From positions 30,032,927-30,096,926 of the forward strand of contig CM042987.1 in assembly GCA_023678885.1 (NCBI GenBank): a stretch of DNA of 64,000 nucleotides, given 5' to 3'. A program made the translations under genes and the position numbers. Position 1 is the stretch's first letter, and each line of letters opens with the position of its first letter. The notes beneath the pieces were generated by a model. It saw only the letters and a list, made by a program, of their open reading frames with translations, was not told where the DNA came from and searched no databases. Below are positions 1 to 13,449 of this stretch, in pieces. The DNA is from Pogostemon cablin. Taxonomy: Eukaryota; Streptophyta; Magnoliopsida; Lamiales; Lamiaceae.

Positions 1-484
1 CCAATAAAAAAGAAAAAAAAAACTAGATTTAGGATTAGGTAACTCAACTAATAATGTTAATCTAAAAATTAGAAAGAAAGATTTAGTATTAGGTAATTTA
101 ACAAATAATGCTAATCTAAGTTTGTTATGGATTTAAGTACAGCAATTTTAATATTAAGTCAAATCAATGCTTACGAATATGTGGTGATATGCAAGAGTTT
201 GAGAAATATGTAAAATTTATTTAATTTGATTTTACTAAATCCCAACTCAATCCAAAAATGAATTATATAATCATAAAGGGAGAAAATTGCTCATTAACAC
301 TTAAATTGTAAAGCTGAAAAATGAAGCCGACCCAGGACAAAATCGCTCCTAAATATGGAACTTCCGACCCAGGACAAAACCGCTATTAACAACGTAGATG
401 AAGTCATGATAATAATTACAAAAAGTACCAACAAGAAATGGTAGAAACTTGTGGTACTCAAAACTAACTAGCCGCTATATCAGT
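1..484. other. 3' flank of the ubinuclein gene
   Basis: No coding sequence is seen. The region is AT-rich and lies downstream of the minus-strand stop codon at 485-487, so it should hold the 3' UTR and polyadenylation region of that gene. Two partly repeated lines occur at 28-60 and 81-120 (shared words such as taggtaa and aataatg). Confidence 0.5.
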
Positions 485-3400
485 TCAGCTACTGGGAGCA
501 GGTGGTTGAAGATTCGATTTAGAGAGAGGAACAGTCGACTGCTTATTCTGTTTGGGCCGTTTCTCCAACGTAGGAGCTGACAGCTTGGCAGTGTGGAGCT
601 GCGCTTCGGAACCCTCTGGGTTTGGCTTTCGTTTTACTTTCTTTTTGGGCAGCACATTAGGTGGCGCCTTTGTATCGGAATGGTTGCTGCTGGAGCTACA
701 CTTCTTCATTTTTTCTTGCTTTAACTTTTCCTGATTAGGCCGGTTCACTGCAGGAACAGGAAGATGAGAAGTGACGGGACTAGCTGCAGCACTGGTAATG
801 GGATTTCTTGGCAAGGTAGAACGCTGGTCTCGAGAATTGGACAACGATTTCTCATGAATATGTAATGACTGAGCAACATTGGAGGCAATCTCTGCTTTTG
901 GTAGCAACACCCTTTTCTTCTTGATTTTATCTCGGTCCTAAGAAATAAAAGACGCTAATAAGACAAAGTTACAGAAAGAAAAAGAAAACTGTAAGGCTCG
1001 AGGATCCATCAAGTAACAAAGCAATAATAAGAAAAGAGTAAAACCCTCTATTGGATTTTTTTTTTCCCTTCCATCTTCAATCTCCAGAAACAGAAATGTC
1101 ACATAGAAATACTTTCTGCAAACTTCTGTTCCTCAAGTCATCAGGTATTTTTAACTCCACTAGCTATAACAAGATAACAACACAAAACATCCCCAATTAT
1201 AAATGTTGTCACTAATCACAACAAAATAGCACTAAGAATATAAGGAATTAGATTTCTTTCCTAGATTAGTGAACCTAATAGTGCAACTACGTACTCTTTC
1301 CATATCATCTCTCATCTTCTCTGATTACACTCATGATACAAATATAAGCAATAGGAAAACCGAAAACTCATCATTGATTTTCCATATCCAAAATTGAGCC
1401 AATCGATAAGGATATCCTACTTTATCCAACACAACGCATCATCTCGGAGCATAAGCAATTCATCATTATCTGCATAAATATATCTAAGTTTGCAGACACT
1501 TGTTTGTGTTTGAAAATGAATGGTATAAAGATAGAGCCCTCAAAACATTATTTAACAAATTAAGAACTAGATATTGTAAGTGGATGCATGGACACGATTA
1601 TGTCATGTAGTGCATCACATTAAGCAAAAGCCTCCAATACGATTGTGAAACATAGTAAAGCAACATTTAAACAAAGACACAAACCTTCCTGTGGCTGCAG
1701 AGGCCTTTTCGTTCTTTTGCTCTATATATAGCACGTTTAATCCCATCAATGTGCATGATGCCACTAGGCCACAACAAAGCAAGCTGCAGCACCACAAGAC
1801 AAAAACCGATCACTATCAGAAACTTCAAGTGAAAACTACCCAATATCTAGCACAAGCAAAAATGCTTCTTCACAAACATTTCTTGCAATTAAAAACAGAA
1901 AAGCAAAAACCAGTTGATGTGACAGAAGTCATAGTTGTCATGGGTTGCTCAGAAGTGGAAAACTAACTAACCAAAAAGCCATGCACGCAAAATTACAGAG
2001 GCAAAAGGAATTTCCAAGGCAAATTGAAGCTTTAAAATAAAATCAACTGACTATAGAATATATGCATAAATTCACAATAAATACTTTTGACTTCAAAGAT
2101 ACACATATCAGAGAAAATAAAAAATAATGGTACCTCTTCGTATAGCCTTCTGACAGGTGGACCAGAATCTTCTTCTAGTCTCTGGATTAAAATTGAAAAT
2201 TCATTTTAGGTTACACTAAACCTTATATTTAATTCTCTTGGATGTGGTGGGCAGTTTCAACATTTTAAGTGCACAATGAGAACTCAATTTATACCTCAAC
2301 ATAAAGGTCATACAAGTCACAAATTTTATTTTCCAATCCGTCATCCATGCTGTATTTGCGTTTCAAGGCTTCTTTCTCTTCTAGACAAGCTTCCTGAAAA
2401 TCGTCTGAATTTGCTTCATGCTGTTCAAGCTGCAGAATTCAAAATTCGAGTATCAGATATATAATGACAAGCGTAAGCCCTCAACCATCAACATGCAAGA
2501 CAAGATCCACCGGAGTTTGTTTTTGAGAGGTGGGAGATAGAACCAAGGATAAGATGTTTATTTTTTTCCTTCATAGGAGAAGACATCTTGTCTTGGGTAA
2601 AATAGAATTTATTTTTCAATTAGCGATTATCCAATCTCAGGCCCAGGAATTGAATTGCCTTGTAGTATAAGCATACCTTTGACTTCATTTGCAGGATCCT
2701 TGACTTAACCATCTCTGCAACTTCTTGTTTAATATTCTGCATCCGGTCGTCCTTCTCTTTTTTTACCGATAATCCCATATTAGCCATGGCTTTAAGATTT
2801 CTCTGGCAAGATAACACACACCATTAATGAGTAGCAGTGGCGACAACCGTGCGATACAATCATGCAACCATTTAAGAAACCCCTGCCATTAAACTTTAAA
2901 GAGACTAAGAAACCTCTGCCGCCTAATAGATGCACTAAACCAAACAGTCTAAACTCTGAAGATCCAGGGTGCATTACAGGCTAAGGCAGGCAAAAGAAAA
3001 GAGAACATAACAGAGCATTACAAACTAGCAACCAAAATATTTTGTGGAAGATAAATTCCTGAATAGCAGGTTGGCCCCTGTTTACCTTGTCCCAACCTCA
3101 CTTCAATAAAATAAATGTAACAAACAAAAATAATAATAAAACAGATGTTAGGAAAAAAAAAAAGAATGTTAAAGCATGGAATTTACTCTTTAGATACTTC
3201 ACTTAATTAGAGAAAGTCTAGTAACATATGTTATACTAAGCAAACATAAAATCACCATTATCACATTAGATGAAAGTAGAGCGTTAGTAATTATTCTGGG
3301 CTGGATAAGGAGAAAATTTTCTTAAAAATATATAGTATGTTATTATAAAACCTAGCAAGCATAACATTTTGGGGGTAATTAACTACATAAATGTGTTGAG

Positions 3401-6400
3401 TTCTTACACCAATTGCAAACCTGAGTCTCGCAGACATTTTATATTCTGTCTCTTTCGTCCCTTATTCTAAAAATTCGAAAAAAGGGGAAAAAGAGAAAAG
3501 GAGGAGGTGGATTAGTCACAAAAACATGAGTTTTTATAAATCCAACACATGATTCCAACAATTCAATTTTTGTAATTCTTCCCAAGGAGAAATCTCATTC
3601 ACGTAATCACCATAGATACCAAAAAACAGTTCCTTCAAAGTGCATCATAGATTCAGAAAACTGGAGCAATAAGGATATTTATTATGTAAACTCATCCGTC
3701 AGGCGTCAAAATATTGAAGGTTTATGCTAAACTCAGTAGCAACCAATCAGTATCTGCTCCTTTCAAAAGGATAATTTCTTGAGCTATCATAAAGCAGAAT
3801 TACTGATCAAATTAAAACCCTATATCTTAATGGCAATAGCATGTAAACAGTTAGCTATCTAGGAATATGCTGTGCAATTATCAGATTTTCACTGCATTAG
3901 ACTCAGAAGCAAGTTGTTATAGAGCTTTGTTCAACAATGAAAAACTGCTAAAAGCCTGATATTGGCACTCAACTTCAAACATATGACAAAGAAACACACT
4001 CGAGTATAGAAAATTTAAACATAAACGGGTAAAAATGGAAGGCAGGAGTTTTAGCATAAAATTGAAAGATCGAGAAATTGAAGTACAGCAGTCTTGGTTT
4101 GAAAGAGAGATACCTTCAGCGTTGAAATATGCATCAAATGACCGACAATGCTCATCAGATGATTGATCACATCCTTTGGAACTTTTCCAAAGCCAGCTTG
4201 CTGCAGCACCCCCAAAGTTAAAAAATTTAAATGACAAATAATAACTTATTCTGAAATCGAGCCTGATTAAGCACAAACACAGTTTCATAAAATGAATGAA
4301 TCAAGTGATATAACAATTATAACTGATAACTATCAAGTACCGCTATTCTCGCTACTTTTGCAAGCTTCTGCTTTATTTCAGGAGGCAGTCTCCTTTTGAC
4401 AGCCTGAGATGCAATGTCAGGATCCTGAGTGTCTGTTGCAGGTGGTCTAACTGTTGTTTCCAATATGCATGAGAAACATATAGTTATTGATGATCACAAT
4501 ATAAGAAGAAAGAAAACTAGGACGGTAATAAAAGCAGAAAAAATACATTCTGCAACTATCTTCTCCAACTCTCTAATAGCTTTCTCGAGCATTGTGCTTT
4601 TTGGTTTAGTACTAGATCCTTCCTTTTTCTGTATAAGGGAAGCCTTCTGTGAAATGGCAAAAGACCAAACTAGGGTGATGATTTCAAAATGATAGGAGAA
4701 AGGAAACCCCACAAACATAGAGGCAACATAAACTTGAGGGATTAATATTTTGCCAATACAAAAGAAGAGAAGTACAATGTTAACATATTTAACAGCCAAA
4801 TCAATGATATACATATAAAAACTCTGATGATGTTGCATGTAAATGAGTAGCATTCCTTCAGTACTTTATTTCAAACAATAATCTAATGAAGATAAAAAAT
4901 GCTAGGCAAAGTACTATCCCAAAATGTTATTCCAGATCAGATTGGCCCAATCCTTTTAAAATCTACTCAATTCCAAAATAGAATAGAAATCCGTCTATCT
5001 CCAGAAACAAGCGATTATATAATTTTTTCCTAAGAGGCAACAGCTCTACTTAAATCCAGAAATTATCCATAAGACTGCATGATTTCTACCTTTATCCCAA
5101 CAGTGATATTTATAGAGAAGAATACACCTAATCTAAGACAATTTCAATTCTAACATGCAATTCTATAGTTAATTAATGGAAAACGTGCAACCCCAAACCA
5201 GTTTACAAGATGTTATGTAATCCTACTAATCATTCTGATCTTATCCATTTCAAGTGGTCAATTACAGCCCCCAACATATTAAAAGCCTAGACTTTAAGGC
5301 AATACATGCGAGGAGTCTATATTAAATGTAATATCAGCCTCATTGACCAACTTCTTTCAACATGAATGAAGCCATAATTCACCACAATTAGCATGGAAAC
5401 CAAACTTGAAGCGAATTAAGGTCAGGTCAAATCATTCTACAAGTTCATCTTCTCTAGACCGTTGAATTTTTTAGAATGAGATATGCTTACATGTGACTTT
5501 TTATCAGTTGACCTCTGAGCTGAAGTATCTTGAATCCCACTCTCTTTACGTTTGCTCATAAGGTTGCTTGATGGGAGAACTCCAGGTGTACGCTGGTTTG
5601 TATCCATATCCTGCCTTATGACATTACCATTCTGCAGTCTTGATGGACTCAAGTTGACTTGTACATCTACAGTCTTCGTTAATGAAATTTCAGCTGTATT
5701 TGCTTGAGCATCTTGATCTAACAAGGGTACGTTGGGAATCGCATCTTTGTTACACTGACTAGTTGAGCTGATTTGAATGGATGGTGTTGCCTTCTTACTT
5801 TTGTTTCCCATTTTCATAACTTTATGTGGATTGTGTCCATCATCACTCCCACTACCTTTAGTCAAGTCTTTACGTCTTCTCTTTTTTGGCTGCTGGTCAG
5901 TGGATACAATAGTTTCACTGCAAGAAGAATTAAAACATAGCATAAATAGAAGATAATGATTTGGCATCACTGAGAGAGCAAACATAATACAATAAGTCAG
6001 CCCTGAAATATAATAGAAATATTTAAGATATGTTGAAACCAAGCAAGTAAAGAAATTTCAGCACACAAAACCCAACATAATAACATTGAAACACCAAAAA
6101 TAAATGAAAAGCATATGCCAAGTGTATCCAGAGGCTTTGATAATATATTTCGGATAGAGAAATAGCAGTGATCAAGCAATTAAGACTGTAAGCAATAGTC
6201 AGACCACCACCGCAAGTTGCAATTTATCAAGACTCGGTCTTAATTCGGCATCACAGACAATTAAAAAGCTTGCCAACCACTGTCCATTACAAGATGATAT
6301 TAATCAGAAGGTGTGGCAGATGTGCATTTTGAAGAGAAGCCAACCGCTAGGAACATAAAAAGGTTATTACTAAGATAGGTAATAATTTGAGAAGATTCTT

Positions 6401-7807
6401 GCTTCTTTGACCCAAATTCCAATTGTGATATAGCGCACACAACAATCTGGTGATGGTCTCATCATGACATTGTGATGTTCTCAAGTGGCACATAAAGGCT
6501 CAAGAGAAAACATTGCAAAAACTTAGGTGAAGTCTTGTGATATCTTAATAGCAATATTATCGATCAAAATATCACAGACAAATTAAAATTAACTCACGTG
6601 CGTTCCAACTTCCCACGATTAACAAAAAACCCATCATGTTTTATTGCAGAGTTATCAACCTGGAAATAGTCATCCTGCACAGAAGTAAAGTTCAATAGAG
6701 AAATTTAAATATCAAATGCAGAGCTAATCAATAGAACACTAATAGTTCAAAATACTAGACACGTTTAATAGCAGTACACACCAACTCAGTATCATCAATG
6801 AATGAATCCTCTGTATCATACTCATCATCGTCAGGCACATTGTCTAGAACAAGATCTTCCTCGTCACTGCTGCCATTACCCTGCAAGTTAAAAATACTCA
6901 CAACAAAGTGAACCCCCATTGACAGAAAAGACTAATTGTATGGCAGCTAAAAAGAACATCCTCACCTATCAAAGAAACATCTAAAACAAAACCTAGGGTA
7001 ACAATTCAAGGTCAATATTCACCAAATCATGCAGTATTCCCAGATTTAATAATGACCTCAAACCATCAACCCTGGAATACCTACATGTACAGGTAGTTAT
7101 GAAGGTAAAATAAATAAACTGAGAACTATAAAAATATAAACATTATATATATACAGAGTACCATGTTTTGAAACATAATGTGCACTATACATACAAATAT
7201 CAACCCACACAAGAAAAGCATAGAATCAATGTTTACATGATTGCACCAATAAATTAAAGCATCCAAATATTTGCATCTTTCATCCATGACAAAGGTTGAA
7301 CTATAAACGTCAAATACTCAACTGTGACTGTGTAACTCTACATGCAAGATGCCTGCCATAAATCATTCATAAAAACGTTCTCCAAGAAAATGAAGGGGGT
7401 AAAAAAACTCAATCCAAATCCATTCAACCCACCAATTCTATCCGACTTACCGCATACATTCGCTCAATTCTCTCAATCACGTTGCTCAAACGATTAGGCC
7501 CAGCCTGCGCCTGTGAACCGTTTTGTTCATTCCCCGTCTCCTGCTTTGAAGAAGAAGGGGCCACAGAAGGCGGTGGCTGGGTAGCAAAATTACGAGTGGC
7601 ATCGATAGACGGGCCCAGAGAACATTCGGGCCGGTTGGAATTACTCAACTTGGCCTCCTTGAGAAGCTTTTTCCACGAGACAATCGTTGTCTCTCCGGGC
7701 CGTAGGTCTACCGTAAATCTAAGTCGGCCGCCGGCTGATTCGGACGACGACGCCGTTTTAGAACCGGGCCCTTGTTCGGGCCCTCTAGTTTCACTACCTC
7801 CTACCAT
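485..7807 (-). CDS. UBN: Ubinuclein family protein (HIRA complex subunit), 12 coding exons
   Basis: Ubinuclein is the Hpc2-related subunit of the HIRA complex, which deposits histone H3.3 independently of replication in the nucleus. Exons: 7807-7451, 6880-6782, 6674-6598, 5917-5491, 4646-4547, 4450-4341, 4200-4114, 2802-2677, 2429-2295, 2181-2134, 1783-1685, 937-485. All junctions read as GT-AG and the frame stays open for 705 codons plus stop, close to the length I recall for the two Arabidopsis ubinucleins (about 700). Residues 120-180 are the Hpc2-related domain: an acidic run, then DDEYDTEDSFIDDTEL and DYFQVDNSAIKHDGFFVN, then RGKLER. A lysine/arginine-rich signal KKRRRK follows at about 186. 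Residues 321-555 are the conserved middle domain (LEKAIRELEKIVAE, KRRLPPEIKQKLAKVARIA, LWPSGIM, IKRAIYRAKERK). The tail is basic and serine/proline-rich. The start is the first ATG of the open frame, MVGGSE. The gene looks intact. Confidence 0.93.
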
Positions 7808-8045
7808 TAATTCAGTGCTATATCACCGAATTGGTGTATACTGGGGGTAGGGTTATCGGAAAATAGAGGGAAATTTTAGGGGAAAACCCTAAATTTTGAG
7901 TTGATTAGGGAGTGAGAGCAAGAGAGGGAAAGATTATTTTCTTTTATTTTTATTTATTATATTTATATTTATTTATTTTGAATTTCCTTTTTTACTCTTC
8001 TCGCTTTCCAGATTCATAACGGTTAAAGCAACGACTGGTACGAGG
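7808..8045 (-). promoter_or_regulatory. 5' UTR and proximal promoter of the ubinuclein gene
   Basis: This is the non-coding stretch directly upstream of the ubinuclein ATG. On the minus strand it is pyrimidine-rich with A/T blocks (a run of attattta-type sequence at about 7935-7990), as is common in plant promoters and leaders. No single TATA box or transcription start can be fixed by eye. Confidence 0.4.
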
Positions 8046-9579
8046 TATGCGTGGCAAAAGTCCAAAACTCTACTTATTTAGAGTTTTCACCCCCAAATTC
8101 TGTAGAATTTCACTCCCAAATTATCCTTCAATTTGGATTTTTTTTAACCATACATTTATAAGAAACAAATTCTTATTATCAAATATAAAAATAGGCTGCG
8201 AACTGTTGACATCAAGAATTCTTTACAAATATATTAGCATTTTAGACTAAATAGTCATTAAAGAGCTCTTTTTTTTTATTTGGCACCATTAATCCAATCA
8301 CATTTGCCTTCATTCAAGTAGAAAATTTAAATTTTTCTAAAAGTCTAATGAAGATACCATTAGTATATGGCTTGTTAAACGTATGCAATATGAGACTGGA
8401 TATGCTACTTTTTGAAATTAATAGGACTATTCTTAAGTTATTTAAAATATTACTCATTAGTTATATAGATGAGTTGAAGCCAATCATCACTAAAAATTTA
8501 ACCATGTTCTCAAGCTTTAATTCACATTTAAAAGTTAAGAACAGGCACAATCACAAAGCTATGAGCATAATGTCGAAAATGGTGCCTCTCATTCAATTGC
8601 ATCCTCCTTTCTACATTTACAAAACAAGCACTCCAACATGAAAGTTAAGATTCGTGATCGCCAAGATTATAGCAAAACATTACGAACAAAAAGTAGCATT
8701 TTTGCCATTCCACTCACTCAGGATCTGTACCCATGAACCATAGTGAAAATTTATACTCCAAACAATTAACCCTTCACTACGAGGCAGCAAACCTATCCAA
8801 TGAACTTCTAAAAATATTATAAAACAATTTCAAGCTTCCAAAGACCTAAAATTAAATTCGAAATTATATTTATTAGTTTCAAAATAAAGAGAAGAAAGTA
8901 CCTAATTATAATACACTTTGTAATCAAATCGAATGCATGATACACTTACTATGCTCATGATCAGTTACAGCTGTGATCCAAATCAAAAAATAAAAGTTCT
9001 ATATATAGAAAATTATGACTAATTAGTATTTTATAGGTCAGGTTCAATTTTCTGAAGGTGCACTCACTCTCAAAAACATATACAAATTTAGTATGAAAAA
9101 AATATACAATTATTAAAAACATGTATACAAAATAGAATAAAAAGTTATACACATATGGGTGCACCTAATATCAACTCATAATATAAATAAAATTAATTTA
9201 TATATAATATTCTTTTACATATTCATAAACTTGTAATGAATTTATTATCTTTATTTTTTTAATTTAATTTAATTAATTTAAAATTATATAAACAATTAAA
9301 GAAAATAAATTCTATAATTCATAATCATAATTGAGTAATTAAAAAATATGTAAATAAATATTAATATGCTAAATTAAAAATTAATAAATATTTATAAGCT
9401 CGATTTTAATGTTATTTGATACCACCTTTGTCAATTGTTAATATACTGCTTTTTGCACTTGGATTAATGAGTATTATTATTTTATGTATAGTGTGTAGTT
9501 GTATAAGTGGAGGATGTGAATCCTTTTTTATTTTTTATTTAATTATTATAGTGAAGGTGTGGATTTCATATTTTTCACT
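8046..9579. other. AT-rich intergenic DNA with a 'gtgcac' element fragment
   Basis: No gene is recognised. At 9053-9170 there is a copy, truncated or shortened, of the element family also seen at 43025-43335 and 51205-51760: it has ggtgcac near one end, gggtgcacc near the other, and shared words such as cattttgtatac (here reversed) between. The rest is simple AT-rich sequence. Confidence 0.5.
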
Positions 9580-11310
9580 TTGTTCACAAAAAAAAATTAT
9601 ATTAAATTCTTTTTATTATTCACATTAATACTCATTTTTCACTTTTTTACAAAAGATTCTATAACAATTTGGATGTATCATTATTTTATTTTTTACACTT
9701 TTTTCCAAAAAAAATTATATTAAATTCTTTTTTATCAAATTTTATTCTTGATAAGTATTTATAGGTTAGAGTATAAAGAACAAATACTTGGCTGTTAGTT
9801 ATTGTTTTATTTTGTGTCGTATTAACTTATAGCATGTGAACAGTAGCGAATAACTGGTGACTGTACGAGGAGGGGAAGTAAATGGTGGTGTAGTGGCGAA
9901 TGGATGACGGGTGACTCTAAGAGGAGGGGAAGGAATGGTGGTGTGTGAGGATTGAAGGAATTGAGCTGTGAAATCTTATAAACTCTTTGAAATCTTATAA
10001 ACTAGTGTAATACTATAATTGTAAAAACTAGTGGGCAGTGTCCTTTTCCATATGAATATGATGAATAAACGATATAGTTACTATTTTGTGAACGTTCAAA
10101 TGCTTTTCAGTATAATTTGATACTTAAAATTTTTATAGCTATAGCTAGCTAAATATTTAGCATAATCTTTTTGGAAATAATTTAGCATAATATTTTTTTT
10201 GGAAATAAAGAATTTGAAATGGTGATTTTATAGTCTTCAGATGATAAATATAAAATTAAATTATTTTTCCTACGTGTGAGACTATATTTGTGAAATCCAT
10301 ATATGAATTATTGTGGATTTGATAATCTTTAGTGAAGAACATGAAACTTTTTGAAAGAAAACTATTTTATTTTAAAATGTAATAATCCTCTCATAAAATG
10401 AATAAATTAATGTAGAGTTTAGTGAAGGACATGAAACTTTTTGAAAGAATACTATTTTATTTTAAAATGTAATAATTCTCCCATAAAATGAATAAATTAA
10501 TTTAGAGAAAAACTGAGGACTATTTTACTTTAAAATGTAATAATCCTTCCACAAAATGAATAAATTAATTTAGAGTAAGATTCATGTGAGAAGGATGTGA
10601 GAGAGTATTTTTTACTAGTTATTGTATTATACTAAAATAGTTTTTTACATTGAAATTTATTATTCCTTATTATTACTATAAAATTTCTCAACAAATATTT
10701 TCTAATCTAAGTTTTCATAACAAACACTTTAGTAAGAAATCTTAGTGATTTATTAAAAAATTTAAATATATAAATATATTTAAATATATTTATATCAATA
10801 GTATTAACTTTTTGAAAGGCATAGTGCTACTTGCCTCAGGAATGCACTGCAAGACCTTTACTGGTTACCAGGTGGGTACTCTAACTTGACATTTTGTAGT
10901 AATTTTGTTATCAGAGAATTCAGATTGCTCAAAAATCAATGCAGAATGTACATATCATTTTAGTTGAGACAAACCGCTATATATTTCCTTTTAGTTGTCA
11001 TCTGCTAATGATGTTCAAATTATCAGGCAAGTTGATTTCTGAATACCAGTTACGCTCAACCAAAATGTAAACCGTGTATTCATGGGTTCCAAAAATATGC
11101 CTGCACCTTCATCTCAATCTAACTTTAATATGGGTCAAGAGTTCAATTTTGCATAAACTAATTGTCTCCCTTTTGCGTATCATATTTTTTGGGTAAGGTA
11201 AGATAGAAAAGCATATCATGCTTATTTTTGATGTCATGGAAAAATGTTAACCAACAATATACTCCTACAACTTTGTAATTCTTGGGAAAATGATTTGAAG
11301 AAATGTTAAC
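9580..11310. repeat. Segmental duplication, copy 1 (partner at 53570-55940)
   Basis: This block matches 53570-55940 in the same orientation and order. Shared landmarks are cattattttattttttacac (9680s / 53630s), gaggaggggaaggaatggtgg (9930s / 54100s), tatgatgaataaac (10055 / 54786), gctcaaaaatcaatg (10929 / 55427), acatatcatttta (10950 / 55450) and atgttaaccaacaatatact (11300s / 55850s). The copies are clearly diverged and differ by internal repeats and insertions. The right edge adjoins the 3' end of a decayed minus-strand gene piece, so the block may include former 3' UTR sequence. Confidence 0.75.
10333..10575. repeat. Tandem repeat, three units of about 75-95 bp
   Basis: Three successive units share ctattttattttaaaatg (the last with one change), taataatcct/tctc and cataaaatgaataaattaat. 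The first two also share gaacatgaaactttttgaaa. The third is shortened at its left end. The units are AT-rich and non-coding. Confidence 0.8.
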
Positions 11311-11371
11311 CAACAATATACTCCTAAAGCCCTAATACCACCTTCGATTCTTTGACAGATGGAACTTTTTT

Positions 11372-11675
11372 CTATGAAGGAGTTGCTACAACAGCTCCAG
11401 TAACTTCAAGCATTTGCTTAATCATTTCACAGTATTGGTTAACATCCAAATTAGCTTGTGGGTGTTGCAGTTCTGATTGAGCCTTTTGACTTTTCTTTTC
11501 CTTATTTTTTTTTATGGCCTCATTAATGAGCATATTCGGGTACGATGGAACAAGAAAGGGATTTCTTCAAAACAATGGTGCCGGGTTTAAGCTCATGTTT
11601 GAGAATCACATCATGCACCCTGCTATCCTCGTCGTCAAGTCTATACTCATGTTGTCCCATTTCAATGATTTCAAC
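11372..11675 (-). pseudogene. Frameshifted C-terminal exon of an unrecognised gene
   Basis: On the minus strand an acceptor-like site near 11676 is followed by a coding-like frame with EYRLDDEDSRVHD and LKHELKPGTIVLKK. The frame then shifts by one at a short A-run (near 11565) and continues as NPFLVPSYPNMLINEAIKK, a lysine-rich patch, and DVNQYCEMIKQMLEVTGA, ending at the TAG at 11372-11374. The composition and the way the two frames abut suggest a once-real C-terminal exon broken by a single indel. I do not recognise the family. An exon or assembly error is the alternative to pseudogenisation. Confidence 0.5.
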
Positions 11676-12440
11676 TCATTCCTGATAGTAAAAAAGAGTG
11701 AATCCATAACATCACAACAAACATTTAAGTATGATTAGAGCATTTAGAAAGTGTTGAACTATATAATAAAAATTACAGATGAATTCATCTAGGATTATTA
11801 AACAGACCTTATTGTGAAGAACACCAAATAAAAAAAAAAGGTACTGAGCTCTCCCCAATACTAAACCTCTCAAAACCACATTCTGTCTCAATTATGTTAG
11901 CAATAATATGTCCTGCTCTTTCATAGATTATGCACAAAAAAAAAAAAAAAAGAATAGTTGTAACACCATAGGATTATAATTTACTGAAAACAGGTTACTT
12001 TTTTTACTGCTGGACTGCCACTCTATTTAATTTGATTGACAACCAGTTAACTGAATTTCTTAATTGATCTATATTTGAATCCAACTCTTCATGGAGTTTG
12101 TATGACATTATGATTTTAAGAAATTAGAGATGTCACTGAACTTATGTACCTTGACAAACATTGTGAGAATTCTGGTCTCAATGCAGTATCTCAACCACAA
12201 AAGGTTTTCAGTCAAACTTACATTAACACAACTTGAAAATTTTATGATAACAATCTAAGTCGATATATCCAGGAAAAAATACCTATCAAATTACATAATT
12301 TCAAGAATCATCAAAGTATTGACCAGTTATATCAAACTTAATCCGCATTTAGATCCACATTAGTTATATCATGCTTTAATGAGATAACATAGAATGCACA
12401 ATATATATAACAGATCGTGAATGACGACATTCATATGTTA

Positions 12441-12842
12441 TCAAAGTAGAGAAAAAAGAGATTGATACCAGAACAAGATCATAATCAATAAGGGTGATGA
12501 GGGGTATGATCTTAAAATATTGATCAATCTCACTTTGAGTTTTTGGGAACTGATGAACAATGTTCTATCCAATTGCAAGGAGGTAGAAACAATTCCTGGG
12601 CAAAAGTGAGAATTATCGTTATGAACATACAATTTTTTTTCTTTTCTAGGAGACATATATTTGTCTGTCCAAAAATGATCTCTTTCATTGACTGAGTCCA
12701 AAAACTCACCCATTTCCTTGTAGAAGGGCTTCCCAACTTCCACTGCAATTTCTCTAGCCTTTCTCTCCAGCCTTGAACCACCCAAAATCAGTAATCTTAT
12801 TAGCATGAAATTTTTCCTCAAACAGTTGAACAAACTATCCAA
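12441..12842 (-). pseudogene. Exon-like open frame, unrecognised
   Basis: A 133-codon minus-strand frame. Only its middle looks protein-like: LGGSRLERKAREIAVEVGKP and FYKEMGEFLDSVNERDHFW. A good donor-like site (gtgagt) follows the ATGG at about 12712, so a real exon may have ended there with the rest being read-through. It lies between the frameshifted exon at 11372-11675 and the CDKA fragment at 13450-13885 on the same strand. I cannot assign a family. It may be chance coding potential. Confidence 0.3.
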
Positions 12843-13449
12843 TAATATGTTTAAGAACGCACCAGACCAAGATACTTGATGCGAACTACAATTGAAGCTT
12901 CCATCGAATGTACTTTTCTATAAGATTAACTACATTCCACTTCCATCCCCTATGTCTAACATGAACTAAAAGAAAATTTATTATCATCATGAGATCAAAA
13001 AGGTTGAATAGTTTTCAGGTAAACTAAATATTATTAGCTCTTAGAGGATTGCTATTTGAAGAAGAGCTCTTTGCCACGTAAATTCAACAATACATGTCAT
13101 AGAAATGTAAATTAGATTCTTGACAATGTCATGTATTGATCCAAAGATTCTAGACAAAAACTTTGAAAAAAAAAAATCAAATTGACAAAAAATGGTTAAT
13201 GGCAAGCCAAATTGATCTATTAGTAGAATTACAAGCATGACATTTACAGCAAAACTGTCCCAAAAGAAAAAAAAAGGATAAGGAAAATAATAACTAAACA
13301 ATCAAACAAGCAAAAGCACAAGAATCACACTTATGGATATGTAACTGAATTACACCATTGGAATCAAAACAAAGAAAAAGGGGGAGGAAAGGGATCAGAC
13401 CAGCAGAGACATAACCCGTTCTTATAGGAATAAATAAAATCCAATGATG

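Noticed and set aside
7482..7850. A 122-codon plus-strand frame opposite ubinuclein exon 1
   Set aside because: It is the antisense shadow of a GC-rich coding exon; the minus frame matches a known family and has correct splice sites.
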